Assembly (NCBI GenBank): GCA_002286715.1
Contig: NSJX01000011.1
Location: 690,106 to 754,105 of the forward strand
DNA: 64,000 nucleotides
Origin: Dentipellis sp. KUC8613
Taxonomy: Eukaryota; Basidiomycota; Agaricomycetes; Russulales; Hericiaceae
Direction: 5' to 3'
The translations under genes and the position numbers were made by a program. Shown piece by piece: positions 23,451 to 38,563 of this stretch (positions are counted from its first letter, which is position 1; each line of letters starts with the position of its first letter). The notes beneath the pieces were generated by a model. The model was not told the DNA's origin, made no database searches, and worked only from the letters and a program-made list of their open reading frames with translations.

Positions 23451-25239
23451 ATGATCACACCACGCTTTTTCTGCACGCAAACCGCAGACTCAGTCGTCGT
23501 CTCGATCTACTGCCCTTCCGTCCGCGTACGCAGCCTCCGCCTCTCCTCCATCTCCCCACTCAAGTGCGCGCGCCTCTATTCAGGCCGCGGAGGTCGAGAT
23601 CCACGTTGACGAGACGCTCCTGTCTGTTCACATCGCGCCGTACTTCCTGCGCGTCAACTTCCCGGGCAACGTCGTCGAGGACGACGACTCGTCCGCGGTG
23701 TACGACCCGAGCACGGGGTACCTGACCGTCACGCTCACGAAAGAGTCCAAGGGCGTGGACTTCCCCGACCTCGATCTGCTCGCGAAGCTCCTGGCGCCCA
23801 AGCCGGTGTCCAAGGACGCGCCGCGCGGCCCTCTGATTGAAGTCATTGCATCGCACGACGCGGGTGGGGACGCAGATGCCGAATCCGAACGCAATGCAGA
23901 TGCAGATGGGGATGCGGCAGATGCGGCGGAGCAGGATCTCGTCGACAGGGCCCAGGGGCTATCGCTTGATGATGCGAATCTGACGCCCGAGCAGCGGGAG
24001 ATCTTGCAAGGTAGGCCCCCGGTTGTTTGGGAAGCAGTGTCGAGATGATGAGCTGCGTACGCAGCCGCGGCGAACGATTGGCAGCTCCCGCAGAAGGTGC
24101 CGGAGGATCTGCCACCGCTGCAGACGTCTGTGCAGAAGCGGTACGGGTTCTTGGACGCCTACACGGGATATTTCCGGCATGTTGGTGATTCAGAAAATGA
24201 GGTAAACGAGCTTGGTGTCGATGCTGAGACAATGTCACTCGAAGAGCGGCGAAAGCGCCGTATCCAGCATGAAGAGCTCAAATGGGATGAGGAGTACTAC
24301 ATGTAGGGCGTTCATATTACTTTCTCGTGACATCATCAATGACTCGTTCCAACAGGGCAGACTTCGTGGAGGACGAATACATCAATGAACTCCTTCATTG
24401 GACACATCCCATCCTTGCCTCCCCCGAGGTAGAACCTTTCACCGAAGCCGAAAACCTCGCCATGCTCAGGCTCCCTCGCAAGGAATGTACGCGATTCCAT
24501 GTTCCTGAGCTCCCTTTCATCCGCTCATTCTCTTCCTCGTATCGCAGATCTCGCTACGCCCGAACAAACTCACAGCCTGTACCTCACACTCGCAACACTC
24601 CTCTTCTCCTACACATATGATGCCCGCACGACCCAACAAGACCCGACCCCCGAAAGCGCCTGGACAATCTGCACACTCACGCCCGCCTTCTCCGCGCTCG
24701 ACCCCCCGCCCTACCCATCCCCCTCTCCCTCTCCCTCCGCGGACCTCGCCACAACATTCGCTGCCTCCTACCGCCGCGCCCTCGCATTCCCGCTGCACCG
24801 CTCCTGGGCGCTCACCGAGGCGTGCCGCACAGACGTCGCGGGGGTCCTGCAGCGCGGCACACGCGCGGTCGTACGCTGCCTGCTGGCGCTGCGCGCGATC
24901 CTGGACGCGCATGATGTGTATTATGTGTACTCGCGCGTGTGGATGGATGATTTTTGCGCGTGGGCGGCTGCGTGTGCTAGGTGCGTCTGCCCTTCCCCCT
25001 CTTCCCCCTTCCTTCACGCGTCCATAGTGCTCACTGCCGTTATGGCGGGGGACAGCGAAGAGCGCCTGAAAGCGCTCGGAAAGGCGGTCGGGGAGCTGAA
25101 GATGGAGAAGAGGATGACGGGGTGGGATCTGGAGGAGCTTGAGGAGGCGGTGCGTGCTGCGGACTCGGATCGCGCATCGGACAGTGATGATGAGTCTGAG
25201 GATGAAGTTGAGCGGATGATGCCCGCCGTGCTTTCGTAG
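23451..25239 (+). CDS. SHQ1: H/ACA snoRNP assembly chaperone Shq1
   Basis: Shq1 holds dyskerin/Cbf5 before it joins H/ACA snoRNPs. Six exons (23451-23525, 23584-24010, 24065-24302, 24356-24486, 24548-24980, 25056-25239) with 52-75 nt introns give 495 residues, similar to yeast Shq1. The N-terminal CS/p23-like domain (MITPRFFCTQTADSVVVSIY, HVDETLLSVHIAPYFLRV, VYDPSTGYLTVTLTKES) is followed by an Asp/Ala-rich linker. The C-terminal Shq1 domain contains YGFLDAYTGYF, EEYYMADFVEDEYINELL, the Ala/Ser/Pro-rich insertion and the helical block RSWALTEACRTDVAGVL. The tail is acidic (DSDDESEDEVE). Confidence 0.92.
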
Positions 25240-25603
25240 GTGCACATGGGATGTCAACAAAAGTATTATCTGTTCAAGAGAAATAATATCCAGCCTGTAC
25301 CTCGTGCATTCAGAAGTCCGAGATAACATATTGCCGGGGGAAGCTTCAATTCTTGAATCTGCGGATTCACACAAATATCACCTCGCCAAGCGCGAATAAT
25401 AGCATCCAGGTATTCAGTCGTGAAAAATAATCTGAGATAACGTTAACGATAGCATGCCAGTTGCAGGTCCCCATTACGACGCCATGCTCTACAGAATACA
25501 GCTACGCTTTTCGCACACACACATCATCGCACATCGCACATCACAGCACACGGCACCTCAATCTCCTCACCACATCTGCCCCTCCCCCGTCGAGAACCAG
25601 CGA
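25240..25603. other. convergent intergenic region
   Basis: 3' flanks of two convergent genes, about 360 bases; nothing else seen. Confidence 0.5.
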
Positions 25604-29127
<3,524 letters not shown>

Positions 29128-29961
29128 GACGTTGGCCAGTACCAGCAACGTCTAAGAGACTAGAAGTTACTACCGAAGAAACCGAGGTGTACGCACACGC
29201 GTGTGGGGGTACAGTACAGGGAAGAAGGCTGATATATGGGCCGGGACACCGAACGAAATTTCTGGGACATGGTAGCGGCACGTGGGGAAAACTGACGTGG
29301 CGCTCAATAGTTCGCACGGGTGGACGACATGGTTCTGGGTGTCCGTGGCAGAGGCAGAAGCCCATGAAGACGGAAAACAGCTACAGGAGAGCAGCGACTG
29401 GGTAGTTCTCAACAACAGAAGTTCTCAAAGACAAGATGCGCGTTTGCCAGCTGCTCATAATCCCAGCCGCAATCACGCAACCGTCGACCATCCATTGACC
29501 CTAACCTCACCCACTCAGCTGTCCTCTGTCCCCCGCAGCGAGACCAGCCTGCATCCACCAGCGAGTTTGCCCGGTGACCCGCCGGCGTTTGCGCGGCAGG
29601 GACTTGCTGCATGCCAAGGTTCCGGGAAACGAGCATGCCTGCTGATGTCTTTGCTGTGGGAAGGTGCCTCGGCGTCCCCGAGGCAGCCTATCATACCTCA
29701 GGCATTGTAAGCTGCATTCAGTAGATATAGCGTCCGCGGACCGCTGCACAGTCAAGCAGCTGCATAATGAGCCGGTAAATGTTGCTCGAGAAAGAGCATG
29801 CAGCATGGCGGCAAGCCTGAGGAGACTCGCCACCGGTAGAGACCGGGCCAAACAGTGGCTACACAAAGCCGTGCCCGCGTCTCGTCGGCAGCCCGCGCTT
29901 GCAGGCTCTACTAGCGGCGCCCATCGCCTTTCTCCTCCTCCTCATAGACTAGACTCCCGCC
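29128..29961. other. divergent promoter region Ca-ATPase / SIP5
   Basis: About 830 bases between divergent starts. CT-rich tracts near 29470-29560 and short frames only; no RNA gene recognised. Confidence 0.5.
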
Positions 29962-31983
29962 ATGGGAAACAGCGCGTCTTCCTCGGGCCGCGGCCAGCAC
30001 GAAGAAACTGTCGACCTCGGCTTTCTCGTTCCCCAGGGCATCTACACCGGCCCACGAGATTGGAACGAGGCCATCGTTGCCCAGTTGATCATCGACCGCA
30101 AGCTCGCGCCCTTCTACCGCCCCCTCGAGGACTACGACGACTCCTGGGACGACGACCAGATCCTTGCCGCACGCAGGGACCCCACCCCCGCCCCCGATAG
30201 CGATTCCACCCACACCGCCCGTAGCGACGTCTCGTCCGCCTCCAAGTCCACGCACCACAAACGGCCGAGTGCCACAAAGGAGCTCGCCCGCTCGCCCGAG
30301 GCCGCAATATACAGAGGCGCGACCGAGTGCCCCATCTGCTTTCTCGTGCGTGCCCCCTCTTCCCTTGCCTGCTTGCTCACCTCACCCACCCTGACTCCTG
30401 CCGCTCATTACGTCACATCCCCCGCACCCTCGACATTTTCTGCCCGATGTACAACACTCGTACGCAGTACTATCCCCCCAATATCAACCACTCGCGATGT
30501 TGCGATCAGGCAATCTGCACAGAATGCTTCGTGCAGATCAAGCGCGCAGAGCCGACCGTCACGCATCTCGTCTCCGAGCCCTCATGCTGCCCGTACTGTG
30601 TGCAGGAGAACTTCGGTGTCGTGTACACACCTCCACCATGGAGGACCGGGATCGGCAGCGATGGATCAGTCAGTCCCATACTCTCTGCTCGTCTGATGCG
30701 CACGTCTGACAGCACCTTTGCCGCCCGCGGATCAGACCCCACCCGCCTGGCCTGAATCCCCGGGCAAAGCAGGTCAACATCCGCTGGAGGGTGCAGCGAC
30801 GAGCCTTGGAAAGCAGAGGCGGCGGAAGAGCTACAACCACGACGATGCGGAGGTCGTCACAATAGGCACGTGCCCCGCCTCGCCTCGTATCCAAAACGGA
30901 CACCCCGCTTACTCTGATCGTGTCCTCTCACCTGTGCCCACAGACCAAATCCGCCCGGACTGGGAGGCGAAGCTCGCGACCGTGCGCGCACAGGCCGCGC
31001 GGCGCGCGAACCGGCGCATTATCATGCGCCAGGTCGGCGATCGGCTGATCCCCGTGGGCGTCACCAGCGGGCGCGTGCATGCGCTCCCCGAGGGCGTCGC
31101 GGGCGAGAATGGCGAGGGCGCCGGGACGGGGACGAGCGGCCGGCGCTCACGACGGCGCCAGCAGGAGCAGCTCAATCAGCTTCTCGGCGGCATGGGAGGA
31201 CAGGACCTGGAGGAGGTATGTGCGCTTTCTGCATGGGGATGCGGAGGCGCGCTTCCCATGCCCGTTGCACGCTGACAATGCTGACCTCGCGTGATGCAGC
31301 TTATGGTTATGGAGGCGATGCGGCTCTCGTTATTGGAGCACGAGGAGCAGCAGCGGCGCGAGGCGCAACAGCGCGCACAGAACGGCGGTGAGGGCGGCAG
31401 CGGCGGTGGGGAGGGCGCGAACGCTTCACCCGCGACAGGCGACACCACGACCACGGTACCGGCACAACCCACAGTAAACGGCGCCAGCGGCGGCTCGTCA
31501 AATACACCGTCCCCGCATGTGCACACGCCGCCCACGCCCTCGCCTCTCTCGGCACCGATGAACACCAGCACGACATCCACAAACTCGACGTCCACGGCCG
31601 TCGCCCCGCCCACATCCACCTCCACCACGACGCTCTCGCCCCCCTCGCCCACCACCGCGCACCCCGACCCCAATCACCTCTCAAGCCCGAGCCTAAGTGC
31701 AAGCGCACAGCCGACGCCCGTGCCCTCCGCGCCGCCCTCGCCCAGCGTGAGCCGCACGCCACTGCCAGACACAGTCCCGGTGGCAGTTTCACCGTCGGTT
31801 CCGACGCCGAAACCGCCGATGCAGCGGTTCGACTCGGACGCGTCGAGCAGCGTGATGGGGCTCGACACGGACAGCGAGGTCGTGGATGGCGAGGGGCGCG
31901 CGGTGCAGGGCGCGTCGAGCTATTTCCCGCTCAGCTCGACGGACTCGTTGGTCTCGCAGGAGCCGCTGTTGCAGGAGGAGTAA
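29962..31983 (+). CDS. SIP5: Sip5-like zinc-finger protein
   Basis: Yeast Sip5 binds the Snf1 kinase and its Reg1/Glc7 phosphatase. Five exons (29962-30345, 30468-30668, 30736-30865, 30944-31215, 31300-31983) give 556 residues. The zinc-binding module is readable across the first junction: CPICFLYYPPNINHSRCC, CTECFVQIKR and SCCPYC (residues of about 124-175), followed by the conserved IDQIRPDWEAKLATVRAQAA segment and a helical EELMVMEAMRLSLLEHEEQQ block. The C-terminal 200 residues are disordered and rich in Ser, Thr and Pro. MGNSAS at the start fits N-myristoylation. The third intron (30866-30943) is best explained as a GC-AG intron: only GC at 30866 keeps the phase into DQIRPDW. Confidence 0.88.
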
Positions 31984-32939
31984 GTCGGGGGTGGATGCGA
32001 GGGGTAGGTGGTGGCTTGGGTACGAGTTGGGGGAGGAGGCGGTAGGTGGTGGGTTGGGGGCGGGGGCCACGAACTTTGGATATGTCGCATGTTGTGCTAC
32101 CCCCTTCCGGATTCCGAATCCCGAGTCCCGTTCACTGTGTGTCGACGGTTAGTATGTTGGTGTCGGCTGCCTGCAGGTCGCCAATCGCTGGTTGCGGGTT
32201 ACACAATTCACGCCCCATATTCATGTCCATATCCATATTCATTCATCTCATCTGATTCTCTCAGCTTTTATCATCCATCCTCATCCTCATTCACACCGCG
32301 ACCCTAGTCTCAGGCCGAGGGTCCGTTCTCTCATTGACGCCGCCCGCTCCCGTACGCGCACGTTCTACGTTCTCCGTACATAGTCTCAGTGTACGATCTT
32401 CATGTACTTAAGTACTGGCTGTAGCTTAATGGTATTCGTTAGACTGGATATCATCTGGACGATGGGTAGATGTATGTGGGAGCGCATGTGATGCAGTGGT
32501 CATCTCGCAGTGGACAAGGTTCGATGGGTGGTCATGCAGATAAGTGTTGACCCATGTGTGCCCGTGGGTGCGGGTGAGCCTAAAGTCTAAAGCTAAAGCT
32601 GACCGTGGTACTTATCTAGATCTACGTATGCACGGTGTAATACACCACTCGCAGGATACTCGATTGCTCTACCCCAGGCCGCATATATTCGTATCTCTCT
32701 GGCCACTAAAGCCTATACGAGAGGCGTCATGTATGCGAAGATCGAGGCGCATTATTTAATCGGACTGTATGTCCATGTGGGCGCCCTTCAAAATCGTGAC
32801 GTCTCCGTCGCTGGTCCTACGTCCCAATGAAGAAATTGAAGAGCACTCGGAACGCCTTACTACACGGCCGTGGACCAAGGACGTCCGGATCCTTCAAGTT
32901 GACGCGGACGCCCAACGTAACAGTCAAGACTGCCAGCCA
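31984..32939. other. intergenic region before the inverted-repeat element
   Basis: No supported gene. A CAT/CCATAT microsatellite-like patch lies near 32219-32290. A tRNA A-box-like string (GTAGCTTAATGG, 32421-32432) is present but no folding tRNA was found. Confidence 0.45.
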
Positions 32940-32970
32940 CAGAACATGAGATTCTCATCCTGGCCGGCCA
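32940..32970 (+). repeat. left terminal inverted repeat
   Basis: Begins CAGAACATGAGATTCTCATC and ends TGGCCGGCCA; preceded directly by GCCAGCCA. Confidence 0.75.
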
Positions 32971-33258
32971 AAGAAGCTTACTCCGTCCGAAAAAGTGTGA
33001 TTTGTGGCGGCCACATGGCCGGCCACAAAAAATTATCTTTCTTTTTTTTCTTCTTTTTTTCTTTTCTTTTGAGAATTTATCGTGGCCGGCTTGTGGCCGG
33101 CACGTAATCCTGCCTCATAGGGCTGGCCTATATAGAAGATGGAGTCGGTGGTCGACTTCCATCAACGTTGCCCCCGCTGCTCCCGCCACTCATCGACATC
33201 GCCCGCCTCTCCGCCTCCCTGCCACTCCCGCCCCGCCTCTGCCGTCACGCATCACTCC

Positions 33259-33330
33259 CGCCGCGCCTTTGCCGCCACGCCCGCCGCGCCTTTGCCGCCA
33301 CGCCCGCCGCGCCTTCTCGTCGCCACTCTG
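33259..33330 (+). repeat. 23-bp tandem repeat inside the element
   Basis: About 2.5 copies of a unit starting GCCGCGCCTTTGCCGCCACG, with partial diverged copies on both sides, lying downstream of a CCTATATAGAAG string that resembles a TATA box (33124-33137). Confidence 0.6.
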
Positions 33331-33849
33331 CCGTCACGCGTCACACCCGCCGCGCCTCGCTCCTTCTCGCCAATCAAATAACATGCTAGACTCACTTCAG
33401 CCTTTGTTGTCAACACTTACAGACAATCCGCTGATCGCCTCTGTCATGAATATGTGAATCTTCCTATTGTTCTTTCGTGTGGTCACTCTGTTTCCGGCAG
33501 CTTTTGGGCAGACTGCCGGAAGTGCCGGAAGTGCCAGACTGTCACGCTCGCCTACATGTCACGGGCGGCGTCACACAGAACTCGGGTATGCAAGCCATCC
33601 CGCTCTCCCGCCGCCATCTCACGCCCTCGTGCTGCCATCCCACCACCATTGCGAGCCCCCGCGCAGCACTTCACAAGCCCCAGTGCCTCCCTCTCCCTCC
33701 TTGCGCTCCTGCCAGCAGTATATATCGAACAGTTGATGCTATGGTGTCTACATGAACAACATAGTCATATTTACAAGATTTTGTGATTTACTGATCAATA
33801 TTATGGTTGTTGGGGTACAGAACAAGCAAAAGGGCTTATAATATTATCA

Positions 33850-35150
33850 TAGTCTTACATATATATTAACATGCGGGCACGAGACGGGTGCAAAATGGGC
33901 ACGGCGGCGGAAGAACAGCGCGACGGGAACAGGGCACGAGGGGCGCGACGAACGGGGGGACAGAGGCGCATGGACTCGAGGGCGTCGCGAACGGGCGCGA
34001 GACAGTGGACAACGAACGGGCGCGACAGCGGCGCGAACAGGGCGCGGGCAGCGAGAAGGCGAGGGGCGCGGGCGGTGCGAACGGGGACGAGCCAGGGGAC
34101 AACGAACGGGGGTGCCGGCGGGAGACAGGCGCGATGGCGATGCGACGAACCGGGCGACGAGTGCGCGGAAGGGCGTGTAGGGGGTGCGAAGGGGCGCGAG
34201 ACGAGGGACGACAAAGGAGCGCGATAGCGGCGCGACGAATGGGACGACAAAGGGACGGCAGCGGCGCGAACTTGGCGCGAGGGACGAGAAAGCGCACGGG
34301 CGCAAGTGGCGCAAAGGCGCACGGGCGCGGGGCAGCATGAACGGGCGCGAGACTGGGGACGACAAAGGGGTGTGACAGGGCGACGGCGACGCGAGCAGAG
34401 CGCGAGGAGCGTGACGGCGCGCGTCAGGCGCGAGAACGGTGTGAAGAGGGGGTGACAGGGGGCGCAAAGAGGGCGCGAAGTTGCGAGGGGCGAGACGGCA
34501 CGAACACGGCGTGAGGAGCGCGAGAAGCACGCGAGGGCGGCGACGGGGCGACGGGCGAGACGGGGCGACGGAGAGCGGGTGCAACGGCAACGCGGGTCAG
34601 GCGCGATGGCGACGCGAGACGGGTGCGATGGCCGCACGACAAAGCGGTGACGGCGTGTCAACAGGGCGCAACGAGCACGACGATGGAGCGAGACGGGCGA
34701 GTGGGGCGTGAGGGCGCGAGGGACGAGAGGGCACGAGGGGCGCGAGAAGAGTGCGAGGGGCGCAACGGCGCGCAGGGGCGACGGCAGCTTCAGACGGGGA
34801 CGACAACAGCGCGAAGGACACAGGGGGAAAAGAGGGCGTGAGGAGGGCGCGGGCGCGACGAGGAGGGCACGACAAGGGTACGACGACGGCGCGACAGTGC
34901 AGAGGGCGCGAGGGCGTGGAAACGGTGCGAGGGTGCGGAGACGGTGCGACAGAGGGCACGACGGGGCAATGCGGGCGAGAGGGCGCGACGAGGCGAATGC
35001 AAGGGCGCGAAGATGGCGTGAGTGTACGAAGACGGTGCGGGCACAAACCCGAGAAGGGGATGACGAGGAGGTGAGCGGGTGGGCGCGAAAGGACATGTAT
35101 GGGAGAGGCGAAGAGGGGGCGACAACGATGTGGCACGCCGAGCATGCAGC
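33850..35150. repeat. G/A-rich degenerate minisatellite-like array
   Basis: About 1.3 kb of diverged short units such as GGGCGCGAGACGAGGGACG and GGCGCGAACAGGGCGCG. The + strand is nearly free of T (one T in 34021-34080). Long frames on both strands here, including a 473-residue one on the - strand, result from the missing T and are not believed to be genes. Confidence 0.7.
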
Positions 35151-35871
35151 AGGTGCTACGTACCTAAACACCCTTCTGCCTATTCCCTTGTTGTCTCCAG
35201 TGATGTCGCCGTGTGCGCCTGCGTACGTGCGTGTGTATGTGCTGGTGGGACGCTTGCACGTGCACGCGTTCAGCACGCTGGATGACGATAGAGACAGTAA
35301 AAGAGATTATAATGACGACAAGGAGCTAAAATCGTACCTGTGGTTGCTCTGCCTATTCCCTCATTGTCTCTATGGCAGCATGTTGTCGGCACATGCACAT
35401 ATGCACTGATGCATTGAAAGGTGCCGGAATTTATGCATTCGTTGGGTGCACACAATGACGAGAGAGGGGCCGAGCGAGCGAGCGGGTAAAGGGAGGGAGG
35501 AAGGAAGAGAGTAAGAGCGAGAGATGATGTTGTGTTCCAAATAGGAACCCAAGTGATGATGGGGATGCACAGGCGACAGCAGGGGCGCGATGGTGATGGC
35601 GTCGGTGCGAGCAGGCGACTCGGGCAGTCTTCGACGACGCAGCAGCGTCACAGTACCGTACTGAGTACGGGAGCGGTCGTGCCCTCACAAGCGCCCGCGC
35701 CCGCATTACAGCTAGGGTTAAGGTCTTTTGCGGCGATCGCCGATCGTCGACTTTTGGGGGAGGAAGTCACGGGACTCTCGCGTCTGCCGGACCGCCGGAC
35801 TTGCCGGACTTATCCGTTTCTTGTACGTCCTCCACGTGGCCTTAATCTATATCGAGTTCGACTCCCATCGT

Positions 35872-36170
35872 CTGATCTCTCGACATCACCTCTGCCTCCA
35901 TCCCCACTGCCCCCATTGCACACGGCGCACCAGCACAAGCAGCCGCCCCGCCGCAGAACGGCATCAAGCCATCCCCCGATGTCACCCACATTGACCCCGC
36001 CACACTCTGCGCCGGCTCCATCAAGTTCCTATACGAACTCGAGGCACGTATCGACATTGAGCGTGTGGCCTGCCACGAAGCCAAGGTGGCCAGCATCCGT
36101 GCGCTCTCCGATGCCTGGCACGAGCTCGACCGCCACTTCCAGGCTCTAGAGATCCGCTCCACTGACGCCC
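35872..36170 (+). pseudogene. isolated coding-like fragment inside the element
   Basis: After a TGA at about 35872 one frame reads as a plausible protein with normal codon use: NGIKPSPDVTHIDPATL, then IKFLYELEARIDIERVACHE and ALSDAWHELDRHFQALEI, which looks like amphipathic helix. It has no ATG in frame, and then runs straight into the C/T-rich array. I do not recognise the family. It may be a remnant of an element-encoded or captured host gene. Confidence 0.35.
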
Positions 36171-36174
36171 CCTC

Positions 36175-36990
36175 CACCGACGCCTGCTCCGCCTCGCCCC
36201 ACGCCGCCTCGTGCGCCTCTTGCGCGCCTTGCGCGCCTCTTGCCCCCGTCGCACGTCTCGTGCGCTTCTGGCGCCCTTGTCTCGCCCTTGTCTCGCCCTT
36301 GTCTCGCCCCCATTGCGCCCCTTGCGCGCCCCTCGACCCCTGTCACGTGCCCCTTGCCCCCGTCGCGCCTCTTGCGTGCCTCTCACACCTCTCGCATGCC
36401 CCTGTCGCCCCCATTGCCCCCGTCACCCCTCACCCTCATTCCGCCTCTCACCCCTGTCGCGCCCCTCATGCCCCTCATGTGCTCCTCACGCGCCTTGCGT
36501 GCCCGTCGCGCCTCTCACGCCCCCGTCGCGCCTTGCGCGCCCCCATCTCGCCCGCCTCTTGTGCTCCCATCTCACCCTCGTCTCGCGCACCTTGCCCTCG
36601 TCTCGCGCACCTCGCACCCCTCCTGCGCCCCTCGTACGCCTCTTGCCCCCGTCGCGTGCCTCTCGCCCCCGTCACCCCCATTGTGTCTCGCGCGCGCCTC
36701 TGGTGCCCTCGTCTCACCCTCGTCTTGCCTCTCTCGCCCTCGTCTTGCCTCCCTCGCCCCTGTTGCACCCCTGTCATGCCTCTCGTGCGCCGTCATGTGC
36801 CCCTCGCGTGCCTCTTGCACACCCCTCACGTGCTTGTTGCCTCTCGTGCGCCTCTCGCATGCCTCTCATGCCCCCATCGCGCACCTCGCGCATGCCTCTC
36901 GCGCTGCCGCCTCATCCTCGTCTCGTGCCCCTCACACCCCTCATGTGCCCCTCGTATGCCTCTTGCCCCCCAGTCTCATGTCTCGAACCT
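36175..36990. repeat. C/T-rich degenerate array, opposite polarity to 33850-35150
   Basis: Diverged short units such as CTCGCCCTTGTCTCGCCCTT and GCCCCTCATGTGCTCCTC. The + strand is nearly free of A (three A in 36301-36360). Its reverse complement has the same character as the G/A-rich array, so the two arrays look like an internal inverted pair. All three + frames stay open across it for compositional reasons. Confidence 0.65.
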
Positions 36991-37834
36991 CCATTGCATC
37001 TTTGTATATTAAAAAAGTAGATAGACATACAATAAAACATGATTTGTGCCCTCCTGACAAGGGTGAACATAGCGAAGGGGCCATCAGCAGCCATTGACAT
37101 GAGAGCAGAGGTACACACCATGTTCTAGAGGGCCGGGTAGGCCACTACACAGACAGAGGGCGGGGAACAAGATGGTAAGAGAGCTTGTACTTACGTAGAG
37201 AAGGTGCATGGCTGGACGGAGTTTGTGTCTGGACGTCAGCGGGAGATGGGCGCAAGGGTGTAGAGGAGCTTGGATGTGGAGGCAAAAGAGACGGAAAAAA
37301 GGAGGGGACAGTGGTATAAGAAGGAAGTCTCGAGAAGTGAGAAGTCAACAGAGGAGTTGACCGTGCAGCTAGATCAGTATCCTGCGGTTAGAATTTCAAC
37401 ATCCAAGAGAGCGATGTCATCGTACCTCGGGGCAGAAATCGACTTGGAGCTCCGGGCTCGAAGTCAAAGTAATCAAACCAAATCCTACACACGCGTCGTT
37501 AGCAGCCTTCAAAGCATTCAAAAGAAACATGATGACGCACCTAAGTCTAAATGAAGGAACCGGCAAGACAGGCAAAGACGAAGAAGGATCCCCCACAGTG
37601 AGGCCACGTAGAGACCGGGCACCCAGAAGGGACGGGGCGACGCTAACTGAGCATCTGCCCGCACTCTATTTAAGCCCTGGCACGGACCGCGAGCCGAGGA
37701 CAATGGCCACGCACAGGCCACGGAGCGGCCAAGAAAATTATCGAAAATTTTTGTGGCCGGCCACTGGCCGGCCAGTGGCCGCTTATGTAATTATGGCCAT
37801 GGCCTGGCCGTGGTCAGGCCATGGCCGTGGCCAC

Positions 37835-37865
37835 TGGCCGGCCAGGATGAGAATCTAATGTTCCC
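37835..37865 (-). repeat. right terminal inverted repeat
   Basis: Reads TGGCCGGCCAGGATGAGAAT.. and ends ATGTTCCC, followed directly by GCCAGCCA. Read on the other strand it matches the left end except at positions 1, 2 and 9. Confidence 0.75.
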
Positions 37866-37873
37866 GCCAGCCA

Positions 37874-38563
37874 AGTAAGTACCGGTGGTCCTGATACATC
37901 TTCTGATGGTCTCCCCGCGGCCGACCAGAAACAGTCTCATCAGTCCCAACGACCCTGATGCTAGAGAACGCAAATCCACGCCCGTGCACACAGCTAATCC
38001 ACCCCAGATCCCAACAACAAAACACAGAACACAGAACAAAACAAAACGCAAACATGCAATTACTTATCGAAACCGAGCAACACCGAGTAGTACTATACCG
38101 TATACGCAGAACGAAACACCAAATGCACTTTTTCGATTTCAGTTCCAACCGCGACCGCCGGCGGTGCCCAAACCGCGACACAGACACAGGGAATACGGCT
38201 AGTTACTAGAATGAGCTGCGCCAAGGTGGAATGAGTGTAGGCCCTGGGCCCGGCAGCAGAGATGGGTATACAGTAGCTATTTAGTGGTGGGTGCATATGC
38301 GCACTGCGCACCCACGGGAGGGGGGACTCAAACTGCAAAAGCGAATATTGAAAGGACAGTAAGACAACGTGCGTGTAGACTAGGACACTGGATACCGGAC
38401 ACCGAGACGTGAGACCATGGACCGACATTGAGACGGGGAAGCTGCAACGAACAACGAACAACGACGCCAAACAGCCGACGACGAAACGATGGCGACGGGG
38501 GAGAGGCGACGGGGATGGTTGTCCGCTGCAGGAACGGAGCGCTCCGAGCCGGCGCGACGGCGC
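37874..38563. other. intergenic region after the element
   Basis: 3' flank of the truncated barrel-protein gene; A/C-rich patches near 37980-38060. No gene seen. Confidence 0.5.

Larger units (their letters stand above)
32940..37865. mobile_element. 4.9 kb element with 31-bp terminal inverted repeats and 8-bp target-site duplication
   Basis: The ends form imperfect inverted repeats (32940-32970 against 37835-37865), 28 of 31 positions identical by my count, each finishing in TGGCCGGCCA. They are flanked by the direct repeat GCCAGCCA (32932-32939 and 37866-37873), which looks like an 8-bp target-site duplication as made by hAT-type transposases. GGCCGGCC/TGGCCGGC motifs cluster just inside both ends (33018, 33084-33105; 37753-37844), like subterminal transposase-binding sites, and both sides carry a GGCCACAAAAA string. 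No transposase-like protein is readable inside. The interior is two low-complexity arrays of opposite polarity plus a short protein-coding-like fragment. It is best described as a large non-autonomous DNA transposon; the family assignment is uncertain. Confidence 0.72.

Noticed and set aside
32415..32530. Possible tRNA or SINE with A-box at 32421 and B-box-like AGGTTCGATGG at 32517
   Set aside because: No acceptor, D or T stems pair; spacing is too long without a plausible intron; single copy.
33847..35276. Long - strand frames (up to 473 residues) across the G/A-rich array
   Set aside because: Frames are open because the strand lacks T; the translation is Arg/Pro/Ala/Ser low complexity, and other frames are just as open.
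36065..37097. Three overlapping long + frames in the C/T-rich array
   Set aside because: All three frames are open for compositional reasons and encode Pro/Leu/Ser/Arg monotony.
37270..37554. 94-residue + frame near the right end of the element
   Set aside because: Polar, motif-free and without splice or start support; not convincing as a transposase remnant.
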